64,000 nucleotides of DNA, from contig BQKZ01000273.1 of the NCBI GenBank assembly GCA_036244855.1, positions 145,796 through 209,795 of the forward strand, in the 5' to 3' direction. The notes beneath the pieces are model-generated. The model did not search any database, had not been told where the DNA came from, and saw nothing but the letters and a program-made list of their open reading frames with translations. Below are positions 1 through 11,345 of this stretch, piece by piece (position 1 is the first letter of the stretch; the number at the start of each line of letters is the position of its first letter). The stretch comes from Temnopleurus reevesii (Eukaryota; Echinodermata; Echinoidea; Temnopleuroida; Temnopleuridae). The position numbers were made by a program, and so were the translations under genes.

Positions 1-1559
1 AGCAGAACGAAATACAAAAAATGGAGGAAGATGCGGCAAGTACTAATTTATTGACTGTTAAAGAGAAATGTTTTTAATCTGGATTTAAATGTTTCAAGGA
101 TGAACAGATGAACAAAAACCTATTTTTGCCCATTGGAAATTAACTAATTTTTTTTTCAGCATGCATTTTTGGAGTCATCTATCCTTATGAAATGGTAGAT
201 CATAATTAGGGAAAAGTTTTTTTCTTAAAACTTATAAGAATTGAAGCAGAAGAAAGCTTGTACACTCTCCAATATAAGAGCATATTACTCTCTAGCAGGA
301 GTACATGCGCCACATCTGGGAGGCGGAATGCCCTCTTTATAGTTATTATTTGAAGAGGTAACGTGCTATGTCCGTATTAGGTTAAACTTGTCGTGCCCGT
401 TCCAAACTTTGATCAGTTATGTGGTGAATCGAGGATGACCTGAATATCTTATGATTAATGAGGATTTTGTGAGTGGATGGCAATTATGACAGGTCAGGCT
501 CGCCTGTGACTCGGGAGATGTAAATCTTTAGAACACTCCCTGCTCGCATCATTATCAAGCCGCTTCATTCCTATTCAAATGAATCATCTAATTGGGTCTG
601 TCTGTTTTTGCCGACAAGACATTATTGAGGGCTTGGTTTCTTCCCTCCTTGTTGAGTTAGAATGCAATATTTTCAGAATCGTTGTTTCATTAACCATTTG
701 CAATTATCAATACTTTAAGAGAAACTTCAGTCAAACTCAAAGATTTTTGCAATTTCTGTAGCTAGTACTTTTATGTGCATTTTAAAAACTTTTCTTTGGC
801 CATATTTGAATTCTCTCCATATTTTGCATATTTTAGGTGCGTTTCTTTTTATTTGCCATTTGTGAAAATTAAAAGGAATCTCAAGCCCATCCTCTTTCAA
901 AAGAATGTTTCAATTCATATAAGTTGCTATTGACAAAAATCATCTATTGAGCTCTCTGTAAAGGCAATTGTAGGTTCTTATCAGTACTGGCAGAAAATAT
1001 ATATTGTCATCCTACCTGAACAGGTTATTTTCTGGGTTAGCTGCATAGTTATAGACACATAATGAATCTAAATAAATAGATCATATTTTCATCCGTTTCA
1101 TTTATTTATACACCTCCAGATGAGTATCAGAAGTGATATTGGAATGTTTCCAAATGTTCTCTAATTATGCCTGATTTCTTTATATATATCAGAGATTCGA
1201 GTTTGCCTTTAGATTATATTAACGGAGAAGAATGGCAAAGCATTTTTAAAGATATGTTGTGAATTTTAAAGAAAATTATGGAAAGAGATGCCTCGAGGCT
1301 AATTCCCACATTTACCAACTATAATTTATCTATTTACTTAGGACAATAGTTGGTGCATGTACCTACATGTGATTTCATTGACTCCTAACTGCTCCTTAGG
1401 TCAAGGGTATCGGGGGTGTTGATTTTATAGTCAGCAGGAGCTTGAGAAAGCGAATTTTCAGTTTCTGGAGATGTGACAAACAATCTGTTTCTTTCCTATT
1501 TCTTGTGCCAATGGAGCAAGATAATTTATGCTCCTTCTTTAGATGTCATGTGCTAATGT

Positions 1560-1660
1560 ATGATGGGCTAAAGCAAAGGTAATGATATGCAAAAAAGCGC
1601 CTTGAGCCCTCTGCAGCGGAGATATGTGTGCTCTATACATTTATGTATGTAACATTATTA
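1560..1660 (+). repeat. SINE/LINE 3' tail fragment
   Basis: The segment reads GGGCTAAAGC, then AAAGCGCCTTGAGC, CAGCGGAGATATG and CTCTATACATTTATG before an ATTATTAC end. This is the layout of the 3' part of urchin-type SINEs, whose tail resembles L2-type LINE 3' ends. The same GGCTAAAGC block occurs in the SINE fragment near 31750, and a comparable GCGCTATATAAA tail closes the LINE at 25.9 kb. The tRNA-like head is not recognisable here, so this is a truncated and old copy. Confidence 0.5.
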
Positions 1661-1777
1661 CAAGGAAATGTCTGACAGGGGGCAATAGACGAGTTCGAAG
1701 TTGAGTGGCAGGATGGCAAGAGGGTGATAATCTAGCACTCAATGCTGACCAGTGACACTGTTATTTGACAAAACACA

Positions 1778-1790
1778 AGGTCAGAGGTCG
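1778..1790 (+). promoter_or_regulatory. DR1-like nuclear receptor half-site pair
   Basis: AGGTCA is followed after one base by AGGTCG, a direct repeat with spacing 1. That is the format bound by RXR-, HNF4- and COUP-TF-type receptors. It lies in intronic sequence with no other clear motif. A single pair of this kind can arise by chance. Confidence 0.2.
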
Positions 1791-3596
1791 CACAAATCCT
1801 TCCAGGTCGGTGACGCGAACCGAATAGCAGAAGATCAAAGACGTGTTAGGACTAAAAGAGGTGTTAGGACGTGAGACCATTAATGGTATTTAGGAATTAC
1901 TGAAAGGTGTGAATGAATCTGACAGATTTTGGGAATGGACCATTCTTCGTTTGGTTATTTCTCGGCCTGTTCAAGTACCACTCTGGCTTTTTTTTATCCC
2001 CTTTGATTGAAAATACGTCTGATATAACATTGTAGAGGTTTTTTCATGATTTTTTTTCTAACGGGAGTTTAAAGTGAAAATTACCTAGAATTGAATACTT
2101 TATTCATTGAGGTGTAGAGGTACGCTAAGGTGAGCAGGAAAAAAATTGTAGATCTTCAAAGAATCCTTTCTTTATGTATGAGATGGATCAATAGGCGGGT
2201 TTCAAATTTATGTGCGTTTAACGTAGTTACGCGGTATTCCATAGACCGGTTGATAACAATAAGACTACAATACTTGTAATCCAGTTTGCATACATTACTT
2301 GTTGCTATGACGGCCAAGCCTCGGGCAAGCTTTCTGGTTGTCAAGAACAACCGTTGTGTTAGAGGTACATGTATGCATAAAATTTGCATCTATTAGTAAA
2401 CCCGCCTATTCATGGACCCTGGTCTTGGATCCAATCTGTGGGGAAAAATAGAAAGGTGAAAGCACAAGTATTTGAAAATACTGTCTGTGTTCACCCCCAA
2501 ATTCCTTTTTCTCCTGATCTATGATACTCATGAGATACATTATATATTGCCGTTTGAAGATCGATTTATTAGACATTTCTACTTTTTTATGTTTGTACAA
2601 TTAGATAATGGATACATGTTCAGAGCAAATAATTAAAATGGAAAGAAGATTATTTGAATTCTTTGAAGTTCTGCTCTCTTTAACATTCAGGAGAGTTTGT
2701 TTGGGGAAACCCCATTTTGACCATCATTGCTCTGTCCCAGGGTATTGCTAGTTCTGCGCCTTGCCCCCATAACCATGGGCATTATGGGAATTTACTTTGC
2801 CAATAAAACCCATATTTCTTGTGCTTCGTGTGATTTATGATGGATGTTGCTATAAAATTTGAACCCCCCCCCTTTGAATATTAGAACTTTGTTCAATTTT
2901 CATATAAACTTTCTCAGTGATCATACATAATGGGTTACTTATTTCATTATTTCATTCTTCATGCACCAGTTCTCTCTACTACTTTTTGCTGCATATAAGC
3001 AGGTGTATAATTGAAATACGCTGAAATTCAGGGATCACTGTTATTGATTTTTATACAAGAGTCCATATTTCTCGAAATACTACTTTTATAAGGCAAAGTA
3101 AACAGATAACCATTTTCATGTCTGAGGGATTTCAGTTTTTACATTGTTACTCTCATTCCATTTGACATCCTGACAAAAATGATCTCATAGTAAAGCAAAA
3201 CAATTAAAAAGTGTAAAAATTAATGATAAGGTTAAAATTTATGATCTAGTTTTGAAATTCTCTGATGTTTGTAAACACTGTGTTTATAATTGAATTTTCT
3301 GCTGACATTACTTTATCTATTTCTCAGATCTGATTATATAATGAAAGCCGATTATGAAAACTGATTGATGATAATTTTTAATTTGAAAAAGTAGTTGTAT
3401 GATAAAGTGTGCGATGAATTAGGAGTTTTAAAGACAATGAAATGAAAAGTGTATTGACCCTATACATATGGTTTTTAGTAACATAGGATGACAAATCATA
3501 ATGTTATAATTATATCCTTTCACCCCACAACACGGCTATCATGTACAAACTGTAGAAAAGTCAGTCAGAAGGTGTATGTGATCGTGGTAGATATAA

Positions 3597-3835
3597 ATTG
3601 CAAACTCATGGATGGATGCCAGAATGGGGTGAGCGGGACGCGCCGCCCTCGATTACCGATGACAGCATTGTGATGGGAGCCTCATTTTCATCCGCTTTTC
3701 TACGTTTTGGAGTCGAGTCTGGGACTTGCAATCAATCGGAACGAAGGGAAATGCAATTGATTAAAGCTGCCTCACATGTGGGACTGGGCGGGAGTGTTAA
3801 GTGGGAGGGTCTCCCGTTTTGATTCAGATCAGACG
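3597..3835. promoter_or_regulatory. G+C-richer unique segment, candidate regulatory element
   Basis: A block clearly richer in G+C than the flanking intron. It has no repeat structure that I can see and no credible coding potential; the two short ORFs across it are in different frames and lack splice-site support. It includes the palindromic E-box CACATGTG and a TTAAGTGG (NK2-type) motif. The regulatory reading is inference from composition and motif content. Confidence 0.25.
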
Positions 3836-4079
3836 TCCAATTTAGGAATGCTGAAAGTGATGAGATAATCAGCTAGGGGTGCATGCAGTAATTTTTTTGC
3901 AAATATGTATCAACTTGTTGCTAACTAGGAATTTGGGCAAGCATTGCTTCGCGTGGCTGCAAATGTCATGTTGCTAAAAATACTTTGGTGATTAGGCTGA
4001 GGATACGTGTGTTTTGAATGTTGATATCTAATGGAAACACATGGTTTTTTCCTCTTAGATATTCTCTTCCTCTTCCATA

Positions 4080-4600
4080 TTGCCCCCTTGTTAATATCAT
4101 GTGTCTCCTGTGTTCCCCTCCCCCTTCTCTCCTATCACATTAATTTTTGTTTGGTTTATAGTCATTAGATCGCTCTCTACCTCTCCCTCCATCTTCTTTC
4201 ATTTACTATTCCTCTATCTGTTTACTGATCTTTCTTTTCTCTCTCTTCTAACATCCATGTACTCCCCCCCCCCACTCTCTTGCTCTCGCTCTCCCTCCCT
4301 CTCTCCGCACCCCTTTCTATTTCTGCTGTCCAATTCTTCACCCTTAATTGTTCTCTTCTCATGCGCTCCCGATCACTCACTCACTATAATTCCTTTCTTC
4401 ACCCTTTCTGCACCCTTCCCTGTCCTTCCTCCCCTCTCTCTATTTTTCCATCCAATTTCTTTCTCTCTTAATCCGTCACCCCTAACCTTTTGTTTATAGT
4501 TTATTTTTCTTCTCCTATCCTTTCCCTCCTAATCATCCCATCATCTCGTCTTCTATTCTCTATGCCATGTGGATCAACTTCTCTTGACCGCTTGGTATTT
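4080..4600 (+). repeat. Pyrimidine-rich low-complexity tract
   Basis: Mostly C and T on the plus strand, with CTCTC, TTCCC and C9 runs. The open frames that cross it (4101-4499 and 4280-4471) encode only Ser/Pro/Leu/Phe low-complexity peptide and have no match to any family I know. It lies in the intron just upstream of the INO80 exon at 4851. Confidence 0.8.
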
Positions 4601-4850
4601 GACCGGACAACATCTTACAATGATTTCAAAAGTGCAGCATCTTGAAAACATTTATTGTGAAAATTGTCTTGTCTCCCTCTTGTCAGTCAATACTGTGTAG
4701 TATACAAGCCAAACTAGTTCCTGCATTGATTGACAAACCTGCATCTGGTTCACAGAATATTGATATGAAAGAAATGCAAAGTCATGAAAGGGTCAGTAGC
4801 AAATCTAATTTACTCAAAATTAATGATATTTGTAAATTTTGTCTTTTCAG

Positions 4851-4953
4851 ATTCAAAGAATGGTTATTACTGGTGGAAACTTCAAGTTAGATCAGCTGAA
4901 ACCCAAGGAAGTTGTCTCACTCTTACTTGATGATGAGGACATAGAACGGAAAT
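4851..4953 (+). CDS. INO80: INO80 internal exon, post-helicase segment
   Basis: INO80 is the Snf2-family ATPase of the INO80 complex, which slides nucleosomes and acts in transcription, replication and repair in the nucleus. The exon starts in phase 0 after TTTTCAG and ends in phase 1 before GTAAGT. It encodes 34 codons beginning IQRMVITGGNFK and continuing LKPKEVVSLLLDDEDIERK. From memory, human INO80 has LKPKEVVSLLLDDEELEKK here, directly after the end of the helicase C-terminal domain, so the match is close to identity. A conserved block like this with correct splice sites and phase is the strongest coding evidence in the window. Upstream exons carrying the HSA, ATPase and helicase domains are outside the window. 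Confidence 0.93.
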
Positions 4954-5276
4954 GTAAGTTCAGCTCTTCTTGGCGAAAGCACCATCTAAGTTTAGTATTA
5001 AGAAGGGGAATTCAGAGTCTGGCTACTCAACAAAAATCGAGTTGAAGATTTTACTTTGGTATTGCAGAAATAGATCTATTCATTAAACATATCAATGAGT
5101 AAATTTAATGAATGTCTCTCCTTTACTTTTGAAAATTGAGAAGATATACCACTCCATTTTACAGAATTAAAATGTAGAAATTTGTGTCCTGGATACCTAA
5201 CCCATAATGAGTCTTTCATTTCTTGTTTTACAAAGGTATTCTTATTTAAGTGTTTGATTTTCCCCCTCTAAACCAG
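4954..5276 (+). other. INO80: INO80 intron, 323 bp
   Basis: A short AT-rich intron with donor GTAAGT and an acceptor preceded by CCCCCTCTAAACCAG. No repeat or other feature is visible inside it. Confidence 0.85.
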
Positions 5277-5368
5277 TTCGCATGAAGCAGTCAGAGAAAA
5301 AGAGCCCTGATGATAAAACCCCTGGCAAAGACAGAAAACGCAAGAGAGATAAGGATGGAGAGAATGTG
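5277..5368 (+). CDS. INO80: INO80 internal exon, basic linker
   Basis: The exon enters in phase 1 (two bases complete the TTT codon) and leaves in phase 0 before GTAAGT. It encodes FRMKQSEKK, then a lysine/arginine-rich stretch including KDRKRKRDKDGENV. It corresponds to the human segment LRLRQEEKRQQEE followed by KERKRKREK, which is charged and probably extended or helical. The KRKRDK cluster is a plausible nuclear localisation or nucleic-acid-binding patch. Conservation is of composition and of short motifs such as RKRKR, so recognition depends on phase-compatible neighbours on both sides. Confidence 0.85.
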
Positions 5369-5817
5369 GTAAGTTCCATATTATTAAACTGTGTTGATGA
5401 ACCATAAATTAATGAAATAAAATTTACCATTATTTTTTATTAATAAGTGTGGGACTCTAATACTTAAAGATTACATTAATGACAAAAGGCCATTAATGGT
5501 AACTTCCAAGGAAACTTTATTCTTTCATTTAATGTTGCCATGTCATTTACAATTAGTAGCAGAATTAATGGTGATTGTTATTTAGCAAGCTCCAGGATTG
5601 TTAAATTTGACAGTTGCGATACATAGCTAACAAGGGTAACTGGTGTCGTCAATTCCTCAATCATATATCACTTTATGAAAGAAAATTGAGTCTGTATGTA
5701 CTTTGCTTCTTTTTACGTTAGAAAGGATTTCATGTGTGCTAAACTACATATATCATTTGAGTGTCTAAGTTTGCAAAAAATAAAACTTAAAACAAAAACT
5801 TTCCTCTGTGTCTGCAG
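5369..5817 (+). other. INO80: INO80 intron, 449 bp
   Basis: AT-rich intron with donor GTAAGT and acceptor TCTGTGTCTGCAG. I see no repeat or motif of note. Confidence 0.85.
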
Positions 5818-5934
5818 AAGGAAGCTGGTAAGAAGGTGAAAACAGAGGTCGTGACAGATAGTGCTAATGTTTCTCTTGATGGTGATGAGTCTATTCTGAG
5901 CATGGATTCATCTGCTCCTAGTCCAGTCAGTGTG
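5818..5934 (+). CDS. INO80: INO80 internal exon, acidic/serine tail segment
   Basis: Thirty-nine codons, phase 0 at both ends, between TGTCTGCAG and GTAAGT. The peptide starts KEAGKKVKTE and continues with SLDGDESILSMDSS and APSPVSV. Human INO80 carries the equivalent SADGDDSFISVDSAMPSP in the same order. The block is acidic and serine-rich; its serines sit next to Asp/Glu and suit casein-kinase-2-type phosphorylation, which is inference. The exon is followed by a 25.3 kb intron. Confidence 0.88.
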
Positions 5935-6064
5935 GTAAGTACATTCAATGTTTGCTTTGTTTCTGGTTTTCAGCGCATTCATGCTAGTTGTCGCTTTTCT
6001 CGTTGCAAATATCCACCTCCATCTTTGCCTATGAAGCCAGTTGAATTTGAAGTATAAGAAAACT

Positions 6065-6400
6065 ATTGTAAAAAGCCATGCTATCTCTCTTTATCTCCTC
6101 AGTCTTTCCTGTGTTTGTCTGTCTTTCCCTTTTTCCATCTCTCTTTATATCTCTATTTGTTTCTCTTTGTCTCTATCTCTGTTTCTAACCGTCAAACTCT
6201 CACACAATATGTATTTTCTTCAAATTATCATTCACCAGTCCTCTCTATCGTTTTATCCTCCTGTCGTTCATTTTCCTTTTCTCTTTTCCTATCCATCTAT
6301 CGATCTTTCTACCTATTATCTTTCCTTGTTTAATCATCTAATCTATACTACCACTCTGTCATACTCTCCATTTGTATCTCTGTCTCCTCTCTGATAATAT
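6065..6400 (+). repeat. Pyrimidine-rich intronic tract
   Basis: CT-rich low-complexity sequence starting about 130 bp downstream of the INO80 donor at 5935. Overlapping open frames (6041-6394 and 6115-6333) give only Ser/Leu/Phe/Tyr-rich peptide typical of CT repeats and are not treated as genes. Confidence 0.75.
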
Positions 6401-6770
6401 TGTCCATCCCATTAAGTGTGTATCATTTTTTATGTAAATTAATCATGTCATTTATAATTACCCAGGACATTGTTCATGGTTATATCCTTCATAACAATTT
6501 CTCATCTACATTAGTTGAAACATTGATACATCCATGGATGATATGTGTGCAGGCCTGTCATATTCTCAGCCTTTGAGGCTTTTATATCACATTAAAGGCA
6601 GTGGCTAGCATTGTCGAGAATCAAAGTCTTTTTCTTTCTTTCTATATGTCTTATCTATTATGTATCTATCCTTGTTGAATCATCTAATCTATTCAATCTC
6701 TTTCTCTGTCTCTTCTTTGCTCATAGTGTCCATCCCATTCACTGTGTATCATTTATGATGTAGAATAGTC

Positions 6771-6868
6771 ATAATTGAAGAGAGTTGATCAGTTGTCTCG
6801 TGATGTGCAAGAATAAAATGTTCTACGTTTGCACATTGTGAGACAATTGATCACATCTCGTCAATTAT
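6771..6868. repeat. Palindrome, array unit 1
   Basis: Near-perfect 98-bp inverted repeat with arms of about 48 bp and almost no loop. The left arm starts ATAATTGAAGAG and contains TTGTCTC and GTGCAA. The right arm returns as TTGCAC, GAGACAATTGATCA and CAATTAT. In this unit the inner left arm has decayed (AAGAATAAAATG). Confidence 0.85.
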
Positions 6869-7245
6869 TCTTGATCAAGATGAACCTTTTTCAAACCATG
6901 AAATAGTTATAATTACTCAGGATGTTGTCCATGGTTATATCCTTCATTACAATTTCTCATCTACATTAGTTGAAACATTGATACATCCATGGATGATATG
7001 TGTGCAGACCTGTCATATCCCCAGCCTTTGAGGCTTTTATATCGCATTAAAGGCAGTGGCTGACATTGTCGAGAATCAAAGTCTTTTTCTTTCTTTCTAT
7101 ATGTCTTATCTATTATGTATCTATCCTTGTTGAATCATCTAATATATACTATCTGCTTATCAAGCTCTTCATTTCTTTCTCTGTCTCTTCTTTGCTCATA
7201 GTGTCCATCCTATTCACTGTGTATCATTTGTGATGTAAAATAGTC

Positions 7246-7343
7246 ATAATTGAAGAGAGTTGATCAGTTGTCTCGTGATGTGTAAGCGTAGAATGTTCTA
7301 CGTTTGCACATTGTGAGACAATTGATCACATCTCGTCAATTAT
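7246..7343. repeat. Palindrome, array unit 2
   Basis: Same 98-bp inverted repeat, 475 bp downstream of the first. Here the centre is perfectly paired: CGTAGAA and TTCTACG separated by TG. Confidence 0.85.
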
Positions 7344-7728
7344 TATTGATCAAGATGAACCTCTTACAAACCATTAAATAGTTATAATTACCCAGGATGT
7401 TATCCTTGGTTATATCCTTCATTACAATTTCTCATCTACATTATTTGAAATATGGATATATCCATGGATGATATGTGTGCAGACCTTTCATATCCCCAGC
7501 CTTTGAGGCTTTTATATCGCATTAAAGGCAGTGGCTAGCATTGTCGAGAATCAAAGTCTTTTTCTTTCCTTCTATATCAGTATATGTCTGATCTATTATG
7601 TATCTATCGCTGTTGAAACATCTAGTCTATTCAACCTCATTCTCAGGCTCTTCATTTCTTTCTCTGTCTCTTCTTTGCTCATAGTGTCCATCCCATTCAC
7701 TGTGTATCATTTGTGATGTAAAATAGTC

Positions 7729-7826
7729 ATAATTGAAGAGAGTTGATCAGTTGTCTCGTGATGTGCAAGCATAGAAAGTTCTACGTTTGCACATTGTGAG
7801 ACAATTGATCACATCTCGTCAATTAT
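7729..7826. repeat. Palindrome, array unit 3
   Basis: Same 98-bp inverted repeat, 483 bp downstream of the second. The centre reads CATAGAAAGTTCTACG. Confidence 0.85.
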
Positions 7827-8215
7827 TCTTGTTCAACATGAACCTCTTTCAAACCATTAAATAGTCATTTTAGTTATAATTACCCAGGATGTTGTCCATG
7901 GTTATATCCTTCATTACAATTTATCATCTACATTCATAGTTGAAACATTGATACATCCATGGATGATGTGTGTGCAGACCTTTCATATCCCCAGCCTTTG
8001 AGGCTTTTATATCGCATTAAAGGCAGTGGCTAGCATTGTCGAGAATCAAAGTCTTTTTGTTTCCTTCTATATGTCTTATCTCTTGTGTAGCTATCCTTGT
8101 TTAATCATCTAATCTATACCATCTCTTTCTCAGGCTCTCCATTTCTTTCTCTGTCTCTTCTTTGCTCATAGTGTCCATCCTATTCACTGTGTATCATTTG
8201 TGATATAAAAAAGTC

Positions 8216-8313
8216 ATAATTGAAGAGAGTTGATCAGTTGTCTCGTGATGTGCAATCATAGAATGTTCTACGTTTGCACATTGTGAGACAATTGATCAAA
8301 TCTCTTCAACTAT
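8216..8313. repeat. Palindrome, array unit 4
   Basis: Same 98-bp inverted repeat, 487 bp downstream of the third. The outer right arm has diverged (TCTCTTCAACTAT). Confidence 0.8.
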
Positions 8314-9229
8314 TCTTGATCAAGAGGAACCTCTTTCAAACCATTAAATAGTCATGTTAGCTATAATTACCCAGGATGTTGTCCATGGTTATATCCTTCA
8401 TTAGAATTTCTCATCTACATTAGTTGAATCATTGATATATCCATGGATGAAATGTGTGCAGACCTGTTATATCCCGAGCCCTTGAGATTGTTATCTAATG
8501 TTAAAGGCAATGGCTAAAATTGTGAAGAATGACAATAAGATTTCGCTAATGTGCAATGTACATTATTCTAAACCTTTGGCTGAAACGGAAATCACCTGAA
8601 TTCTATGGATTCATTGTTCATGTATATTTCAAACTATTTAGCATTGATATTTTATCAGCGACTGACTGGTCGCGTAAGCCTCTATTTGAACTCACCATGC
8701 ATGGATGAACCTATGCCAGGAGCTTTGGCAATGAGAGTGTAACCATTTTCCTCACCCAAAGCAACATGCTTTCTGAGCGCTGGCCTATTTTTTCTCTTTT
8801 TTGGATAGTAGATGTTTATCTTATGCTGCCATACTTTCAAATATTCTTAGCTTGAAAGATATTAAATGGGTCGCATACATATAAACCTTATGTGCTATGG
8901 TTTTGCATTGTAATACAAGGCCTTTAATATCAGCGTCTGGACACATTTCTATGAGACTGAGGTCAAATCATACATTGCAACGGAGAGTATATTTGAAAGA
9001 TGACAATCATTAACATCACAGCATAAATCTTGTGTTTAGCATTTTCCTTCAATTACTAAAATCATAGCCATCAAATGGCTGTGAATTTTGTCAATTAGAT
9101 TGCAAACCAAGGCTTTAGCTATTAGCGGCTCCACCAGTCTAATACAGTGTTCATAGTCTAGTGTCATAAAGGTGTTAACTGATCTGATTTCATACAAGAC
9201 TTATTAAAACCCCTTCTCTGGCATGAGTT

Positions 9230-9362
9230 GTGTTTCATAAAGCTGTTTGTAAGTCGATGCATGACTCTACTGTCTACAAAGGACTGGTGACCCTTTCTCA
9301 GGTGCAATTCAGCGACAGGACTTACCATTGAGTGTAGGAAAGGGTCACCAGTCATTTGTATA
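9230..9362. mobile_element. Foldback MITE, truncated
   Basis: A stem of about 22 bp is formed by 9276-9297 and 9339-9360. Its core GACTGGTGACCCTTTC at 9282-9297 pairs exactly with 9338-9353, around a loop of about 40 bp. The left outer part reads GTGTTTCATAAAGCTG, the end motif of a foldback MITE type I recall as common in sea urchin DNA. The matching right outer end is missing. The short minus-strand ORF over it (9164-9367) is an artefact of the element. Confidence 0.6.
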
Positions 9363-11049
9363 TTCATGCATAGATGAACAAACAGCCTTCTGAATCATTA
9401 CCTTGGCTGTGAATTAGGTATGGTGAAATAATGTACTACAACTGTCTGAAATATTGTCTGTATTATCCGATCAGACCCTAACTAATGTCAGATAAATGAA
9501 TTAGTTGATGGTGCTCATCAACAGACATTTGTCTAGTCAGCTTATAAAAGTAAATGAATATCAAGGCAACTCCAAATACAAATTTAATAGGAATTAGGTA
9601 CTAAAGGAGGAAAAAAAGTCTATTGACTTGACTGCAAATATTTTATGGTACTCATTTTATGGTTTAGATTGATACCACACTCATACACATTTGATTATCA
9701 CAGAGTTAGTTTGCTTTCTTTGTTGTATGAGAAATGAGAACCTTATTTATGAAATAAATCTAATTTGTCTTCAACCAACACATCTGTTTTCCAGCTTTTC
9801 TAACATTACTGTCATTGCCATGATATGCACCTGATTAATTGTTCGCATTGTCAACCCTCTATGTTGGTTTTCTAAGTGCAGACCTCTCAACAATTAGGAA
9901 TTTTGAGGAAAGAACATGAATTTATGACTATATTTAGAGATACCCTATTTTTCTTGATTATTCTAATACACAGTCCTATGGGAAACATGGTTTCTTTCCT
10001 CTCTTTTTCCAGCAAAATTATTCCTCTTTTTCCGTTGTAAGGGTAAGGAGACATGTAAGTGTGTGCTGAAGAATTTGATAGAACCTTTCATTTTGAACAT
10101 TCCTAGGCAGTCTTTCATTCACCCAATTTATGTTGCTGAAACAGAACGTAATAATTGCTTCTGAATGTTATAATAGATATAAGCTGCTAATTAATTTAAG
10201 CATAGAGGTGTGTTTGGGAAGGGGAATGAAATGAGTATTAGATTGTTAATTATATTGATTTGTACAGGATGTGCATACGCAGTATTAGTCATGCCACTTT
10301 ATGACGGAGGCCGGTGATTTAGGGAAATAACGAACCATATCTAAATGATGCTTGGAAATCGAATCATAAAAATATGAAGTGACTTTGCATTCAGCTCTTT
10401 GAATAATTGATAGTATTCACGGAGGTGGACATAGTTTGTTTGTCGTCTTCTGTACCCCTTTTGCACTCAGAGTTTGGCAATGGTTCACTATGCATCTTGA
10501 TGCATGAGTGAGCCATGTTCTCAACTCTTTGCAGAGCCATGATTAGTTGAGAATGATCATGCAGGAATGTATTTTAGGAACAACTTTGCTTTGACGTTTT
10601 TCTTTTGTTCAAATTAAATTTTTCTTTTGTTTTTAATGAAATTAAAATCAATATCCTGTGTTAGACTGATTTGTATCTTTGTAGTTAATATTTCCCACAA
10701 AGCCTTGATAAATCCTTTAATATATTGTTTTAAAGGGCAAAAATCATACATACACAGTTTTTGTCCACCAGAATTAAAGTTCAGCAATGTACAGTGTGTC
10801 AAAATATGTCCCTCATTTCCCCATGAACAGTGGAAGGAGACCCTAACAAGCATTTTACCATTTAGACCCAATTTGTCAGAAATTTTACAAGTGCTAAGAT
10901 TATTTGATGGGCATCCAACAGTTTACCCTTAATCCACAGTGTCATTGGAGTTCTTAAATCATACAAATCTTTGGTGTGGCAAGCTATTGTAAGGATACAA
11001 TGGCTTCCTATCCAAAAATTTTCAAGAAGATTGCATTGGAATACCTATG

Positions 11050-11345
11050 TATCCACAGCCCATCCTTATGGTCAGTTGAGTCACGCATTCAATTTAGCAC
11101 TCTGCGGGTAACGCATTCATACATGGTAGAAGGCATCGACCTTGATCTTAATTTACGTGCAATTAGGTGACAACGTGGTCATTAGAGTGCAAGTATGAAA
11201 GTCGTCACAAGACGTTGGTAGATAACAATCGGACAGGCAGCTAGCTGGAAGCAGTGTCAATGCTACTCTAAGCAGGACGATAACCTTTTAGGTATTCCCT
11301 TTCGACCTCTCGACCTTTCTCAGCTACAGCGTGACTGCTACAAGG
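11050..11345. promoter_or_regulatory. G+C-richer unique segment, candidate regulatory element
   Basis: A repeat-free block inside the large intron that contains TTACGTGCAATTAGG (CRE/homeodomain-like) and, on the minus strand, two AGGTCG half-sites spaced by two bases near 11313-11326. The open frame 10976-11170 overlaps it but has no splice sites in frame and no family resemblance. Regulatory function is inferred from motif density only. Confidence 0.22.

Larger units (their letters stand above)
1..4850 (+). other. INO80: Probable INO80 intron, 3' part
   Basis: This stretch ends in a polypyrimidine tract and CAG at 4848-4850, the acceptor of the first recognisable INO80 exon. I looked for the preceding exon, which in human INO80 carries the end of the helicase C-terminal domain (…RAKEKSE), and did not find it. 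The simplest reading is that the whole stretch is intron. It holds a SINE/LINE-tail fragment near 1560-1660, a direct repeat of AGGTCA type at 1778-1790, a G+C-richer segment at about 3597-3835 and a pyrimidine-rich tract at about 4080-4600. The rest is AT-rich sequence in which I see nothing. An exon of under 60 codons with poor conservation could have been missed. Confidence 0.6.
6460..8520. repeat. Tandem array, about 4.2 units of 450-490 bp, each with a palindrome
   Basis: Units begin with CCAGGATGTTGTCCATGG-like sequence near 6463, 6914, 7390, 7881 and 8369. They share the whole length in the same order: CATCCATGGATGATATGTG, then CCCAGCCTTTGAGGC, then GGCAGTGGCTAGCATTG, then a CT-rich variable part, then a 98-bp palindrome. 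Units 2-4 look more alike than the outer ones, and the last unit is only partial and decayed after about 8500. The array lies wholly inside the 25 kb INO80 intron and would be transcribed with it. The open frame at 7531-7716 is part of the repeat and not a gene. Confidence 0.9.

Noticed and set aside
4642..5045. Two ORFs (82 and 68 codons) overlapping the INO80 exon at 4851
   Set aside because: One is in a different frame; the other contains the exon but reads through both splice sites into intron. Only 4851-4953 is kept.
6460..8520. CRISPR-like array
   Set aside because: Units are 450-490 bp and similar throughout; there are no short repeats with unique spacers, and the genome is animal.
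10614..10932. Overlapping 85- and 101-codon ORFs on opposite strands
   Set aside because: No family resemblance, no splice sites in frame; mutual overlap and AT-rich context fit chance.
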